DNA of 64,000 nucleotides from Progne subis subis (lineage: Eukaryota > Chordata > Aves > Passeriformes > Hirundinidae). Shown one piece after another: positions 35,601 through 47,335 of this stretch. The stretch covers positions 1-64,000 of the forward strand of contig JAKJHU010001527.1 in assembly GCA_022316685.1 (NCBI GenBank), read 5' to 3'. The notes below the pieces were generated by a model, which saw only the letters and a list, made by a program, of their open reading frames with translations, made no database searches and was not told where the DNA came from. Each line of letters begins with the position of its first letter. Position 1 is the first letter of the stretch. The position numbers and the translations under genes were made by a program.

Positions 35601-37700
35601 GCAGGAGGTGTCGCTGCTCTGGTAATGTCACAGGAAATAAGTGCTGCATCTGAGGAGTCAAAAAGAAATATATTCCCAGGGACTTCAGCCAAGCTAAGGA
35701 AGCTTGCTTCTATTTTAAAATATCAGCTCGCTTTTCCAAGCCACCTGCAAAATTCTCTGGATGAATCCTGGCCCTTTAAACACCCACAAAAAATGTTCAG
35801 TTTGGGTATTTAGTAAGGCCAGCTCCTTTTTCCAGGACGGAGGGAGAGGTGCTGCAGTGGAGGCTGGAGGCGTCCTGTTGCAGAGCTCAGACCATCAATG
35901 CAGGGACAGGACACCCAGTGCAGTCCAGCCCCCGCTGCAGGTGCTTTGTGTCCTTTTTAGGAGCATATCTGGACACTTTTGACTTAATCTGCTGGCACCA
36001 GTGATGCAAACATAGCTGGCAGCCAGCCAGCCAAGGGCATCTTCTCTCACAGGCAGGGAAAAGAGCAGCGCCCTGGGGCACTCCCTCCTTCCCTCTCATC
36101 TTGGCAGTGGTTTTTTTTTCCCCAAACATTCAGCCTAAAAGCCTTCTCCTCCTTCCTCTGTCCTCCCTTCACCTGCTGAGTACCAACCATCCCTCTCTGG
36201 ATTTCTCTCCAATGCTAATAGACTCTTCTTCTAATGCTCCCTCTACTCCTACAATACCCCCATGTTCCTTTCATCCCTGATGCTAATGGGCATATTTAAC
36301 TTATTTCAGAGTGGCCTCGTGAATCAGCAATTTTATCCTACTTGCTCTCTTCCAAACCCCAGATCTCAGCACAGATAAGCAACTGTCCACAACGGGATGA
36401 ATCAGAGCAACCTGACCCTGTGTAAACCCGTGTGCTTCATTGTGCTGAACAGGAATAACTCCCTTTCCTCTCACAAACAAAGCAATGAGGAAATTTCTTC
36501 CTTAGGCTCTTGTTCCCACTGCCAGGGCTCCAAAAGTCCAGTTCTCAGAGTTACAGAAGCCCCCTTCTTCAAAAATTCTGTGCCCCCAAACCAACTTATT
36601 CATTGCAGCCTCATTGACAAGTAGTACTGTTTGTGGTTTTTTCCCTCATCTTATTGCAAAAGAGAAACAAAACCAAAAATGGTATTTCAGATAGAATGAG
36701 GATCTTGCTCTTCTCCCTTGGAAACGGACTCAAGATACATGAAAGAAGAAGTAAAATAGCACTGAAGAGAAGTGATAATTATGCAGGTTGTACCAAAAAA
36801 AAAAAAAAAAAAAAAAAATTCAAAATGGGGAAAATTGCCAATAAAGATATTCCTATATCACTCCTAAATGTGTGACTGCTGCTCAGTCCTGATGCTATCA
36901 CTGTAGGATAAGGACCTGGCAGGATGTTACCTTGCAGATGTTTCTTCCCCCCTCCAATTTTAGGCTGGAGGAGCACCTGGAGCAGGTGAGCCTGGTGCTC
37001 GTGCTTTGCCCTTTTGTTTCACGCTGCCTCTTGGCACAGTCATTTTTTGGTCTTTGGAACTTTACACTCCTCTAGCAGTTGAACTGAGTCTTTGCATTCA
37101 TGGGTCTGTTAAAGCATCAAGTTTGGTACTTTGGGAGGAAAATTCTTCCTGAGCAAAGGAACAGAAATCCAACCGTGGGGCCCTCATGCTGGCAAATCCT
37201 TTGTCAATAACTACTTGGCTTTAAAAGTGCTGATTATACACAGAAGTGTTCGTGGCATCAGTTCCAGTGGAGGTTTTTTAATCACTTACCTGTGCCTCGT
37301 GGATCTTCTATTTTCCAGCATTTTATCCCAGCTCCCAGCAGGACAGCGAGGAGAACGCTGCCCTGGCTTTGTCCTGACTGGTCCTGGTCTTTATGTGGGG
37401 CTGCCAAAATGTTCCCCCGTGTGAAACACCCGTGAAATCCGGCAAGTGAGATCGCTCATCACCACGTTTTCACCCCCGAATCAGTCCGCCCTGGGGCCAA
37501 CTACCACGGTACCCGTTTTACCAGGGGATGGACATCACAGTGGGGTTACACACTGCTGGGCACATCCCTGGATAGGGAGATCTGGATTTCGACCCCTGTT
37601 TCCCAGCAGGGTCACACCTGCAGCCCCCTTCTCCTCTCGTCTCCTCTCCCCACCCAGTTTGGGAAAGCGGGAGCGGCGGCTGCGAGGGCACATCCAGGGG
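32620..37700. other. Intergenic, no gene seen
   Basis: Several G/T-rich low-complexity stretches (33,900-34,110, 34,490-34,540) and A/T runs (34,183-34,201, 36,796-36,818). No supported exon. The lower part may include decayed gag or leader of the retroviral remnant. Confidence 0.5.
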
Positions 37701-38560
37701 ATGAGGGCATTCCCTGCTCACGGTCCTACCTGGAGCTGACCGAAGAAAGAGGCACCTCCTGAGGCCGGGAGCCCGCGGAGCATCCTCCGGCGGCGGGCGG
37801 CTCTTCCCGGCCGGATCGCCGCCTACAGCTGCCCGGGGCTGCCGCTGTCCCCCCGCAGCCCGGCCGGACCCCGCCGGGGGCTCATCCTGGGAGCCAGAAG
37901 CGAGGGAAGGCGGCGATGCGGCAGCGGTAACACGAACTCCCTGCCTGCCTCTTCCCTCTCTCCCTCCTCCCTCTCTTTCCCTCCCTCTCCCTCCCTCCTT
38001 CCCTCCCTCTCCCCCGTGGCTTCAGACCCACTGAACCGCTGCGGCTCCATCGGCAGGGCAGGGCAGCTTAGGAGCTGGCTGGAAATGGTTTGGGTTTGGT
38101 TTTTTTTATTTATTATTATTATTATTTGGGGGTATTTTGGATGGGAGCGGGAGCTGGAAATGGTGTCAGAGCAGCGCCAGCCCCTCCCGGCGCTGGGAAA
38201 GTTCGGCCGGGCGCTCGCTCCCCGATACCAACAGCACAGCCCCGGTTCGCTCCGTGGGACAGGAATCCCCCTCTGCCCAAAAACCTGCACTGGGGCACCC
38301 TCGGAGAGGGGTTTTCCTGACGGGGAATGACAACCCGCGGGAAAGAAACGGGAGCAAAACTCACCCTGTGCGTGGCGCGGGCAGCCGGATGAGGACAGCA
38401 TCCCTCACCTCCCCTTCCCCTGGAGCCCCGTGTCTGCCCGAGCTGCCCGGGCTCAGGACAGCCCCGGACAAGTACGAGTCCAGGCGGGACACCCGATCCC
38501 TGCCCAGGGTCACTTCCAATGCTCGGAGCACGTGGAGAACTGCGGAGCTTTTACCTTTAG
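37700..38560. promoter_or_regulatory. CpG-rich island, candidate distal promoter upstream of B3GALT5
   Basis: GC- and CpG-rich block, densest at 37,760-37,930 (GGCGGGCGGC, CCCGGCCGGATCGCCGCC, GACCCCGCCGGGGGC) and again at 38,180-38,480. It includes a CT-rich run (37,940-38,015). It lies about 11.5 kb upstream of the B3GALT5 start on the minus strand and could hold that gene's first exon or an antisense transcript start. No open frame inside has protein-like support. Confidence 0.5.
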
Positions 38561-38848
38561 GAACTGTCCCCCCTGGTGACAGCAACCAGCGACAGCTTCA
38601 CACCGCAGCAATTATTGAAGCAAATGGCTCCGGGGGAAAGACATTTCTCTTCTAAAGGCTGCAAGCTCCGGCAGGGGAAAAAAAAAAAAAAAAGAAAAAA
38701 AAAAAAACAACAAACAAACAAACAAACCTCCCAGGCAAACGTTATGGATAAAGCCGCACATTTAATAGCAAAATACCCAGCGACGATTCAGGGCACTTGG
38801 AATTTCCAGCGAGAAAGTATCCGCTTTGATTTGTCGTTGTCTTTTTAT

Positions 38849-38874
38849 TATATATATATATATATATATATATA
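38849..38874. repeat. (TA)n microsatellite
   Basis: About 13 TA units. Confidence 0.95.
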
Positions 38875-39118
38875 TTTAAAACAGGTTGTTGGAGCGCAGC
38901 AAAAGAAAACACGAGACAAATCAATCACTGCGAGCTGCTGGCAGCTCCCTTTCTCCTCCCCCTCCGCTCCGAGGCTGGGCATGGAGAGATGTGGTTAAGG
39001 AGACACACAAAACGCTGTTTGCTCCACGAAACGTTGTACTTAGCGGGAGAAATACAAGCGAGAAGAGAGGTCCAGATCCACTCCCAGATTTGCTGCGGGA
39101 AGGACTGCCCCAAAAGCT

Positions 39119-39142
39119 TTTTTTTTTTTTTTTTTTTTTTTT
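39119..39142. repeat. T homopolymer
   Basis: About 24 consecutive T. Confidence 0.95.
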
Positions 39143-39515
39143 CCTGTTTTAAATTATTCAAAGCAACCCCACTCCCGGGTAGCTTTAGTTTCCTGTAATG
39201 AGGGAGCATTAGCTAAAGCACCTAAGAATGCTCTCCCTCTGCGTGCATGACTCTCTCCTTTGTACTCCAAATTCCTAAAAAAAAACTTTGCCTTTAGTTT
39301 TGGGAAAGTGCTAACACTTCCTTTGTCACAGTCTGACCTACAAAGTCCCACAGCTAGCGAGCACACAAAAGCCTCTGCATGCAAATTATCCTCCCTCCAC
39401 CTGGAAATGGGGCGTTTTTCCACAGAAAACAGGAAACCAGCGTTGGGGCTGGGGCCCCAACCTCTGCCCACATCGCTGCTGAGCGTCACACGTCTCAGCC
39501 CTAAAATGAGAATCG

Positions 39516-40050
39516 GAATCACAGAATGGGTTGGGATGGAAAAGACCTTAAAACTCATCCAGTGTCACCCCTGCCATGGGCAGGGACACCTTCCACTGTC
39601 CCAGGCTGCTCCAAGCCCCAGTGTCCAACCTGGCCTTGGGCACTGCCAGGGATCCAGGGGCAGCCACAGCTGCTCTGGGCACCCTGTGCCAGGGCCTCAA
39701 CACCCTGCCAGGGAACAATTTATTTCTCTCATCTATTCTAACCCTGTCCTCCTTCAGCTCAAGGCCATTCCCCCTTGTCCTGTCACTCCAAGCCCCTGTG
39801 GAAAGCCCCTGTCCACCTTTCCTGTAACACATTAACTGAGAGGGGCTCAAAGGTCTCCCTGAAGCCTCCTCTCCTCCAGGCTGGCCAAGCCCAGCTCTCT
39901 CAGCCTGTATCTGGAGCAGAGGCGCTCCAGCCCCTCATCCCCGTGTCCCTGCTCCGTGTCTCTCGGAGCTGGATGCGGCGCTGCAGGTGGGGGCTCACAG
40001 GGGCAGTGGAGAGGGGGAGAACGCATTGCCAATCCACACACAGCAGTTTC
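39516..40050 (-). repeat. CR1 LINE fragment
   Basis: Antisense CR1 from CACAGAATGGGTTGGGATGG through CTGGGCACCCTGTGCCAGGG to CTGGATGCGGCGCTGCAGGT. Confidence 0.93.
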
Positions 40051-40706
40051 CACCGCCTCCAGCCAGGCCAGTCACCTCCAGGTCACTGCTCCCAGCCCGC
40101 TCTGTGAGTTTTAGCAATCTGCCTCTCCGCTGGTTTTTTAGGCTGCCCGGCTGTCGGCAAAGCCAGGGAGGCTCCAGGGCACTCGGGCTCAAAGCCCCAC
40201 TGCACGGGCAGGTTGCACAGCTCAGTGTCTGGGAGGGGCACCAGGGGATGGAAAATCAACTCTGGAACGTCGAGCCTTCGTGCTGGGGAGAAAAAAAACA
40301 CCCAACAAAGACAATCCGCTCCTCTGTGCCTCTGATTCAGGACTGTGTTTGCTGTGAGAGTCCACCCCTACCCCAGCAGTTCAGCAGAGTAATGCACACA
40401 TGTGCCTGCATTTCACCAGCAGGAAATTTAAGCCAACATATATCTACATGAAGCCAGGCCTCAAAGAGTGAGTCAGGGCCTAAAATCAGTGTTGCAACTG
40501 AACTAAAATAATCTAATCCTGCTCTAAGTGTACATAGCTTTAACCTGTCACATCAAATGAAAATTATGTACTTAAACTGTAATCTTCCTGTTCCCTTAGT
40601 CATCAAAAGAGGCCAGATCAAATTAAAAAAAAATAAAATAAAATAAAAAGAAAGAAGACAGTGTGGATGCTGTTTAGAAGAGGAGGTAGGGCTCATGGAG
40701 CAGGAT

Positions 40707-41130
40707 ATTCACAGAATCATTAAAGTTGGAAAATCCCTCCCAGCCCAGGCAGTCCCAGCTGTGCCCAGTGCCCACCCTGTCCCCAGCCCAGAGCTCTGAG
40801 TGCCACCTCCAGGTGCCACCTGCAGGGATGGGCACTGCAAAGCTCCCTGGGCAGCCCCTGCCAATTTCTAATCACCCTCTCAGTGATGAAATTCTTCCTG
40901 ATGTCCAACCTGACCCTCCCCTGGAAAAACCTGAGGCTATTCTTTCTTGTTCTGTCACTTGGGAGCAGAGGCCTCCTGGCTGCACTCTCCTGTCAGGGAG
41001 TGACAGAGAGTAACAAGGTCTCCTCTGAGCCTCCTTTTCTCCAGGCTAAGAAATTCCACAAGCCCCTCCTCACGTGATTTAAAATTCTGCTTGAACCCAG
41101 GCAGGGTTTCTGCCTTCCAAGCCAGACTCA
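40707..41130 (-). repeat. CR1 LINE fragment
   Basis: Antisense CR1: TTCACAGAATCATTAAAGTT, CCAGAGCTCTGAGTGCCACC, CTCCTGTCAGGGAGTGACAG, CCTCCTTTTCTCCAGGCTA. Confidence 0.92.
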
Positions 41131-41867
41131 GCCCCAAACTGAGCCCCCCCAGCGCTCCCTTCCATTCCCCAAGCAGAGAACAGGCAGCTTGAGTTGCTGG
41201 TTGCACCGGTGGCTCTGTGTTGTCATCTCCTCTGACAATTCTGCGTGGACATGGCCGGGCTAAGTGTCAGTCAACACTTCCACACCCGAGTTTGTCAGGG
41301 CGTAAGGCAGGCGGGGATCAGGTCAGGCTGCAAACACCTGCCAGAAGTTGCCATTGTTTGGCCGGGGTCGAGGTTTGCTACGCTTTGTTTTCTTCACCAC
41401 GACGAAAAATGTGAGTAGGAGCTCTGTCCTTGGGTTTGTGTGAGCACATGTGCTGATAAGGCAGCTGTGGGGGCAGGCACAGGAGCTCTTGCAGATGAAG
41501 AGGGTCGCTGATTTACACTCTGCCACTTGGTGTAGGGATGGGATGTTCTGATGGCTTCACTGCCCGGCTGCACTGGGAGCTTTAAGGATAATCACTCTAA
41601 TGCACAATCAAACCCGCTTTTCACGTAGAGCTTTTCACGATTTTTCCACAGAAATCTACAGATTTATTTCAGGAGGAGGAGTTTTGCTGAAATAACAGCC
41701 TCAGCCCTTCAATGGGCGCAGTTTATGTTACAAAGACACAACAGCAGTGCGGATCGATCTAATAGGAGGAAAATTGTTTCCAATAAAACCTACTCGTAAG
41801 GCAGCGAAATGGTTTCTACCCTCAGATTCACAGGATTATATTCTACTGATGGAAAACTGATGGGTTT

Positions 41868-42036
41868 TGCCCAGAGGAGCTGTGGCTGCCCAGTGTCTGG
41901 AAGTGTCGAAGGCCAGGTTGGACACTGGGGCTTGGAGTAACCTGGGATAGAAGAAGGTGTCCCTGGCCATGGCAGGGGGTGGAATGAGGTGAATTTTAAG
42001 GTCCTCTCCAACCCAAACCATTCTGTGGTTCTAAAC
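41868..42036 (+). repeat. CR1 LINE 3' fragment
   Basis: Sense CR1: GCCCAGAGGAGCTGTGGCTG, AGGTTGGACACTGGGGCTTG, ending ACCATTCTGTGGTTCT. Confidence 0.92.
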
Positions 42037-42329
42037 CCACACCTCTGGCAGAAAGTGCAGGGACTTTGGTAGAAAAAACACACCGGGCACCTCACAATGC
42101 ATGATTTAAATTCAGTTGTTTTGTAACAGCACCTCTGCCACAGTGGGGTTGGAACAGTGCTCACTTAATTAGATCAAAATATGTAAAATTCTACTACAAC
42201 TTGTGCAAACAAGGCCTGAATACCTTTCAGCATCAGCAGTTAACAAGATAAGTGGGCAGCCAGGGTTGTGTACTATGCCCACAGCTGACTCCTGTACCCA
42301 TCAATGCTCCCGGGGCTGCCTCCTGTCCT

Positions 42330-42560
42330 ACTTTAATCCCTCAGAGCACAGGATGGATTTTCCTGCTGACAGAATCATGTGCAGGCAGGTTTTGAGTATC
42401 TCCAGAGAAGGAGACTCCTCAGCCTCTCTGGGCAGCCTCTTCCAATGCTTCCCCTACAGGAAAGTTTTCCTTCATACTCAGATGAAACTTCATGTGTTGC
42501 AGTTTTTGCCTTGTCCTGCTGCTGGGCACCACTGAAAAATCTGGCCCCATCCCCATGGCA
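42330..42560 (-). repeat. CR1 LINE internal fragment
   Basis: Antisense CR1 lacking its 3' end: CTCTGGGCAGCCTCTTCCAA, AAGTTTTCCTTCATACTCAG, TTGTCCTGCTGCTGGGCACC. Confidence 0.8.
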
Positions 42561-42596
42561 CCTTCCTTAAAGATATTTGGGTGCATTGATAAGGTC

Positions 42597-42850
42597 ATAG
42601 AATCTCAGAATGGTTTGGGTTGGAAGGGACCTCAAAGCTCATCCAGTGCCACCCCTGCCATGGCAGGGACACCTCCCACTGTCCCAGGCTGCTCCAAGCC
42701 CCAGTGTCCAACCTGGCCTTGGGCACTGCCAGGGATCCAGGGGCAGCCACAGCTGCTCTGGGAATTCTATTCCAGGGCCCCACCACCCTCCCAGGGAACA
42801 ATTCCTGCCCAATAACCTTCCTGAGGATGCCAGAGCCATCCCAGCACCTC
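42597..42850 (-). repeat. CR1 LINE 3' fragment
   Basis: Antisense CR1 beginning CATAGAATCTCAGAATGGTT and GGGTTGGAAGGGACCTCAAA. Very similar to the copy at 39.5 kb over the CCAGGCTGCTCCAAGCCCCA and CCTTGGGCACTGCCAGGG parts. Confidence 0.93.
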
Positions 42851-42859
42851 AAAGAGCCG

Positions 42860-43430
42860 GGTGAACCCTGGCTCTGCAAGGCTTTCAGCTCTCCCTGCTC
42901 TCTGAGGATGGACCTGGGGCTGGCAGCCAGGGCACTCTGGGTTTCAGCCCATCCTCACCCTCATCCCTGCCGGCCTCACACTGGCCAGAGCTCAGAGCTT
43001 TGGCCTCAGCCGTGACCTACATAGAGCAGGCAGCTCCCTCCTCATCCCCCCTGGCCGGGCTGAGCCATCCCAGCTGATCACATCCCGTGTCCTGTGCTGC
43101 TTCCCAGCAGTCCCCTGAACTCTTCCCTTCACTCCCACGCTGCTCCTCCAGCACCTGCCAGTGCCTGGCGGAGCAGTGGGGATGAGAACACAGCACTGGT
43201 GCTCTCAGGTGCCACCAGACTTTCCCACATCCCTCCTTTTGCATGAGGGGGATCAGGCTTGGAGCCATTTGGGCTTTAACTAAGGCGTGTGGCTTGTCTC
43301 AGTCAGTGGTGCAGGTTGTGAAATTCTGGGGTCACCAGAAAAGCGCAGCACAACCTCCCCTCTGTACCTGTGGTGTTTGGAGCTCTCCTGGGAGGAGCCT
43401 TTGGAATTGTCTGCCAGGGGAGGTGGTGGA
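42860..43430. other. Intergenic, no gene seen
   Basis: GC-moderate unique-looking sequence without a recognised exon. Confidence 0.45.
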
Positions 43431-43435
43431 GTACA

Positions 43436-43499
43436 GGGAAAGGGAAAGAGATAAAGGAAAAGGGAAAATAGAAAGGGAAAGGGAAAAAGGAAAAAAGCG
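43436..43499. repeat. Purine-rich tract, left part
   Basis: Imperfect GGGAAA/GGAAAA units up to the left end of the LTR. The same GGGAAAGAGATAAAGG-type sequence appears on the far side of the LTR near 44,272. Confidence 0.85.
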
Positions 43500-44248
43500 T
43501 GTCTTGGGTTTGAAAGGCAGTTGTCTGCCAGGGAAAGCTGGAGCCTCCCTTGGAATGGAGAATGTAAACCCCCTTCCATCCAATTACTGTAATTTTGCAA
43601 TGAGGGGCTCTCAGGCAAAGATATGGGAAATGGGAGTAACAGTTCTTTACCAGGAATATTAAAAAATAAAAAGGAAAATACAAATGTAGTAGTACAAAAT
43701 AAAACAAGCAAGGAAGCAAACAAAGATCCTGGAAAACCCTGACAGAGTCAGGGATACGAGCTGGCGCCTTGTTGGTCAGGGTGTTGGAAGCAGTCCAAAT
43801 AAATCCTCCTGGAGTAACAGATGTGGTTCTGTGGAGTAGAGATGGTCCTGCAGAAAGTCCAGTGGTGGTGAGATGGGTCCGGTCTTCCTCCGGGAATCCA
43901 GTGGACAAACAGGATCCCTTGTGTCCTTCAGTCCCAGTTTTTATCCAGCTGGGAACAGCTGGCTCCTCCCCACTGTGTGGAGCATCTCCCAGTGGGATGA
44001 TGGAATGTGTCATGTCACTGGTGGGCCCTGATGGCCCATTATCAGAAGATGTCCCCTGGAGGATGGAGGGGTGGTGACAGAGATAACAAACACTGCCACA
44101 CCTGGGTTTAATGGCTGGGCCATTATCAGGAGGCATCCTCCTCCTTCTCCCCTGGAGGAGCAAGAGGAGGACAAAACATCTCCAAAAAAACCCCAGCCTT
44201 CAACAGATGAAATAGAACACACATTTCTAGGTTACATAAACCAATACA
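43500..44248 (-). mobile_element. Solo LTR inserted in the purine tract, about 749 bp
   Basis: Same family as the LTR at 21,958-22,631 but reversed. Ends on the minus strand are TGTATTGG and CCAAGACA, an 8-bp inverted repeat with one mismatch. Flanking 5-mers AAGCG and AAGAG form an imperfect target duplication. Shared landmarks are AAGAACTGTTA near the T/A-rich core, CAGAAGATGTCCCCTGGAGG-type sequence, and ATGTAACC next to the end. Purine repeats on both sides show that it landed inside an existing microsatellite. Long frames here are not genes. Confidence 0.78.
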
Positions 44249-44411
44249 AAGAGAAAGGGAAAAAGGAAAAGGAAAAGAGATAAAGGGAAAGGGGGAAAGG
44301 GAAAATGGAAAAAAAAAAAAAAAAAGAAAAAGAAAGGAAGAAAGGGAAAGGGAAAGGGAAAAAAGGAAAAGGAAAAGGAAAAAAGGCAAAGGAAAAATGG
44401 AAAAAAGGAAA
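44249..44411. repeat. Purine-rich tract, right part
   Basis: Imperfect GGGAAA/GGAAAA units continuing the tract interrupted by the LTR, with an A run near 44,308-44,325. Confidence 0.9.
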
Positions 44412-44575
44412 GGGAATGTGGAAACACATCCCTGTATGTGTTTAAAAAAAGACTGTATGTGGCTCTCAGTGCCATAACAGTTGAGATGTTAGGGCCAAGG
44501 GTTGGACTCGTTGACCTTGGAGGTCTCTTCCAACCCTGTGATTCTGTGATGATTCTGTGATTCTGTGATTTGGCT
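44412..44575 (+). repeat. CR1 LINE 3' fragment
   Basis: Sense CR1 tail: GTTGGACTCGTTGACCTTGG, AGGTCTCTTCCAACCCTGTG, ending in repeated GATTCTGTG units. Confidence 0.9.
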
Positions 44576-44857
44576 GTGAGGAACAATCTGCAGGGACAGG
44601 GACGCTGAGGGTGCCCATGTCTGCCCTGGGCACCCAGTGACCCCCTGAGCCCCCCAGAGCTGCCCTCTCTCCCAGCAGGCACAAGCACTGCCCTTGCAAT
44701 GGTGGTAAGCAAATCACACGTTCCAGGGCTTCTGCCTGAAGGAATAAGGAAAGCGGATTTTTTTGGTTTTTTGGTCCTTGCCCACTGCACAATGAACTGT
44801 AAGTTTGTGAAGGGTTTCCATGTGTTTGTGTTTTTTTGCCCTGTCTGCTCATTTTGC

Positions 44858-45120
44858 AGAAAATAAAAGAAAGAAAGGAAATAAAGAGGGAAAATGAAAT
44901 AAATAAGAAAAAGAAAAAGAAAAGAAAAGAAAAAGAAGAAAAGAAAAGAAAAGAAAGAAAAGAAAAGAAAAGAAAAGAAAAGAAAAGAAAGAAAGAAAGA
45001 AAAGAAAAGAAAGAAAAGAAAAGAAAAGAAAAGAAAAGAAAAGAAAAGAAGAAAAGAAAAGAAAAGAAAAGAGAAAAGAGAAAAAGAAAAAAGGAAAAAA
45101 AAAGAAAAAAAGGGAAAGGG
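44858..45120. repeat. (GAAAA)n/(GAAA)n microsatellite
   Basis: About 260 bp of mixed AAAAG and AAAG units grading into the pure pentamer array that follows. Confidence 0.95.
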
Positions 45121-45475
45121 GAAAGGAAAGGAAAGGAAAGGAAAGGAAAGGAAAGGAAAGGAAAGGAAAGGAAAGGAAAGGAAAGGAAAGGAAAGGAAAG
45201 GAAAGGAAAGGAAAGGAAAGGAAAGGAAAGGAAAGGAAAGGAAAGGAAAGGAAAGGAAAGGAAAGGAAAGGAAAGGAAAGGAAAGGAAAGGAAAGGAAAG
45301 GAAAGGAAAGGAAAGGAAAGGAAAGGAAAGGAAAGGAAAGGAAAGGAAAGGAAAGGAAAGGAAAGGAAAGGAAAGGAAAGGAAAGGAAAGGAAAGGAAAG
45401 GAAAGGAAAGGAAAGGAAAGGAAAGGAAAGGAAAGGAAAGGAAAGGAAAGGAAAGGAAAGGAAAGGAAAGGAAAG
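45121..45475. repeat. (GAAAG)71 perfect pentanucleotide array
   Basis: 355 bp, 71 consecutive GAAAG (= AAAGG) units with no interruption as printed. The long Ser/Phe/Leu- or Lys/Gly-rich frames (up to 448 codons) running through it are products of the repeat. Confidence 0.98.
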
Positions 45476-45650
45476 GGAAACTGGAACAGGGAGAAAGGGA
45501 AAAAGACAAAGGAAAAAAGGGAAAAAGAGAATGGGAAATGGGAAAAAGAAAAAGGGAAAGGGAAAAAGGGCAAGGGAAAGGGATAAAAGGAGAGGGAAAG
45601 GGAAAAAGGGAAAGGAAAAGGGAAAGGGAAAAAGGGAAAGGGAAAGGGTC
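45476..45650. repeat. Imperfect GGGAAA tract
   Basis: Diverged purine units (GGGAAAAAGG, GGGAAAGGG) forming the far edge of the 44.86-45.65 kb purine block. Confidence 0.93.
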
Positions 45651-46107
45651 AGTAGTGAGGGCAGTAGTGAGGCAGTCATGAAAAGCCCAGGGGAGGGACA
45701 GAGGTCACCTGGAGCTGTGCAGGTCACAGGATGGAGCCCAGCACTGGAATCTGCTGCAGGATCAGCGTGGAGCAACCCATGCCTGGGACCCCTCTTTGGG
45801 AGCAGAGACTCTGCAGCCTCCCCACGGGGAAAGGGCAGAGCTCTGCTCCCCCTGACTCCTGAGAGAAGGACAACACCCAGCCGAGGATGTGATCCCCGGG
45901 AAACAGTGGCTGAACCCCAGGTTTCATAAAACTCCCACTCCTTCCCTCCCAGCCTTATCTGCCTGCGAGTGTTTTCTCAGCCCTGACTGATCTGGTGCAG
46001 AGCACGAGACGGAGGCTTTGATGGAGCCCAACTGAAGTGCCAAAAAATGTTCAGCCAGTTATGGTTTCTGACAAATGGATCCTTCTGAGCTGCTGAGTGT
46101 AATCTGC

Positions 46108-46187
46108 TTTTATTTTATTTTATTTATTTATTTATTTATTTTATTTTATTTTATTATTTTATTTTATTTTATTTTATTTTATTTTTT
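46108..46187. repeat. (TTTTA)n/(TTTA)n microsatellite
   Basis: About 80 bp of TTTTA units with a TTTA core. Confidence 0.96.
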
Positions 46188-46590
46188 AAATTTATTATCA
46201 GTCTGTTCTGGGCCAGCAAGAGAGCAAAAGCCAAGGGGAAGGTATCCAAATGGAATATTTTTTGATCTGGTTCAAAACGAGGGTTTGTCAAGAGGGAAGT
46301 TTGGGTTGAAACCAAATGCACCAAAGTTTCCAAATTTAAGAAAACAAAGCCCACCCTGCCCTGCACATGTCCTGCAGAGCCCTGTGCAGAGCAGAAGGCT
46401 CCAAATCCAGCTGATCACGAGTTCATCTGCTGCTGAGCACAGCATTGCTATAAAGTGGGATGCAAAGGAAATGTGATCCGATATTACCTTCAAAGAAACT
46501 GGAAATTCAAAAAAGTTCTCCTAAAAGCTCAACAAAAAATGAAATATTTTTGATATTGTGACTCTTTGAAATGTTTCCACTCTGTTTCAA

Positions 46591-46636
46591 GATGTGTAAA
46601 AGGTGTAAAATGTGTAAGAGGTGTAAAATGTGTTTT
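46591..46636. repeat. Short tandem repeat, 18-bp unit
   Basis: AGGTGTAAAATGTGTAAG recurs immediately as AGGTGTAAAATGTGTT; about 2.5 units. Confidence 0.8.
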
Positions 46637-47184
46637 TTCACAAAAGAAAAAATGCCATTCTTTGAAAAGAAAAAAAGTAATTTCTTTCATATTCATATTA
46701 TTATTTATATTTACATTTTTAATATTTATATTCTTTTTCTATTTCTTAGATCTGGAACCAGTCTATAACATATTGCCATGTCAGCATCTGAAATAAATTT
46801 ATAATTCTTTTTTCTTTTACCCTATTTTTTTAGGGGAAACCATGTTTGTCAGTACAGTTCTCCATCCACTTGCTCTACCACACCATTTCCTGTTCTCTCA
46901 AAGCATTTTCTGCACTGGTTTTGTAAACTGAATAATACCCCTGACTCCACAAATACTTATCAATGCTTTTAAAATATTTATACATTAAAAAAACCCAAAA
47001 ACTTTTCTGTGTTGCATTTTGGACTGGGCTTTTTTCTCAGGTGAATGACAGTGGATATTGGTCAACCACATGTCCATCTTCTCCCTGATTTCCTGGGTAT
47101 TTAACTCACACCTGACATCTACTCTGTGGTCAGCTTCTGACGTTTTTTCTGTGTTTCCTGCGGGTTTGTCAGGTACCTGAGGTG

Positions 47185-47221
47185 AGGATCTCATGGATGA
47201 GGATCTCATGGATGAGGATCC
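47185..47221. repeat. Short tandem repeat, 16-bp unit
   Basis: GAGGATCTCATGGAT occurs twice in a row, followed by a third partial GAGGATCC. Confidence 0.85.
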
Positions 47222-47335
47222 AGGCTGGAGCAGGGGATGTGACCCTGAGAGAGGGGAGAGGCAGCTCCTGCAGGACCTCTGAAACCCCCCGGTGCCAGAG
47301 GTGCCTCTGCTGTGTCCTCCACCTCCTGCTAAAGC

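Larger units (their letters stand above)
45651..47335. other. Intergenic, no gene seen
   Basis: Contains the TTTTA microsatellite and two tiny tandem repeats listed elsewhere. No exon recognised. Confidence 0.5.

Noticed and set aside
37823..38655. 192- and 172-codon frames in the 38-kb CpG-rich island
   Set aside because: Mutually overlapping on both strands, low-complexity (Glu/Gly/Arg) from CT-rich repeats; stop-poor because GC-rich.
43303..44163. 286-codon minus-strand frame
   Set aside because: Runs through the solo LTR and purine repeat; the same text recurs, in pieces, in the LTR at 22 kb.
44227..45775. Open frames of up to 448 codons across the purine tract, both strands
   Set aside because: They are translations of GAAAG/GAAAA repeats, open in several frames at once; no non-repeat protein content.
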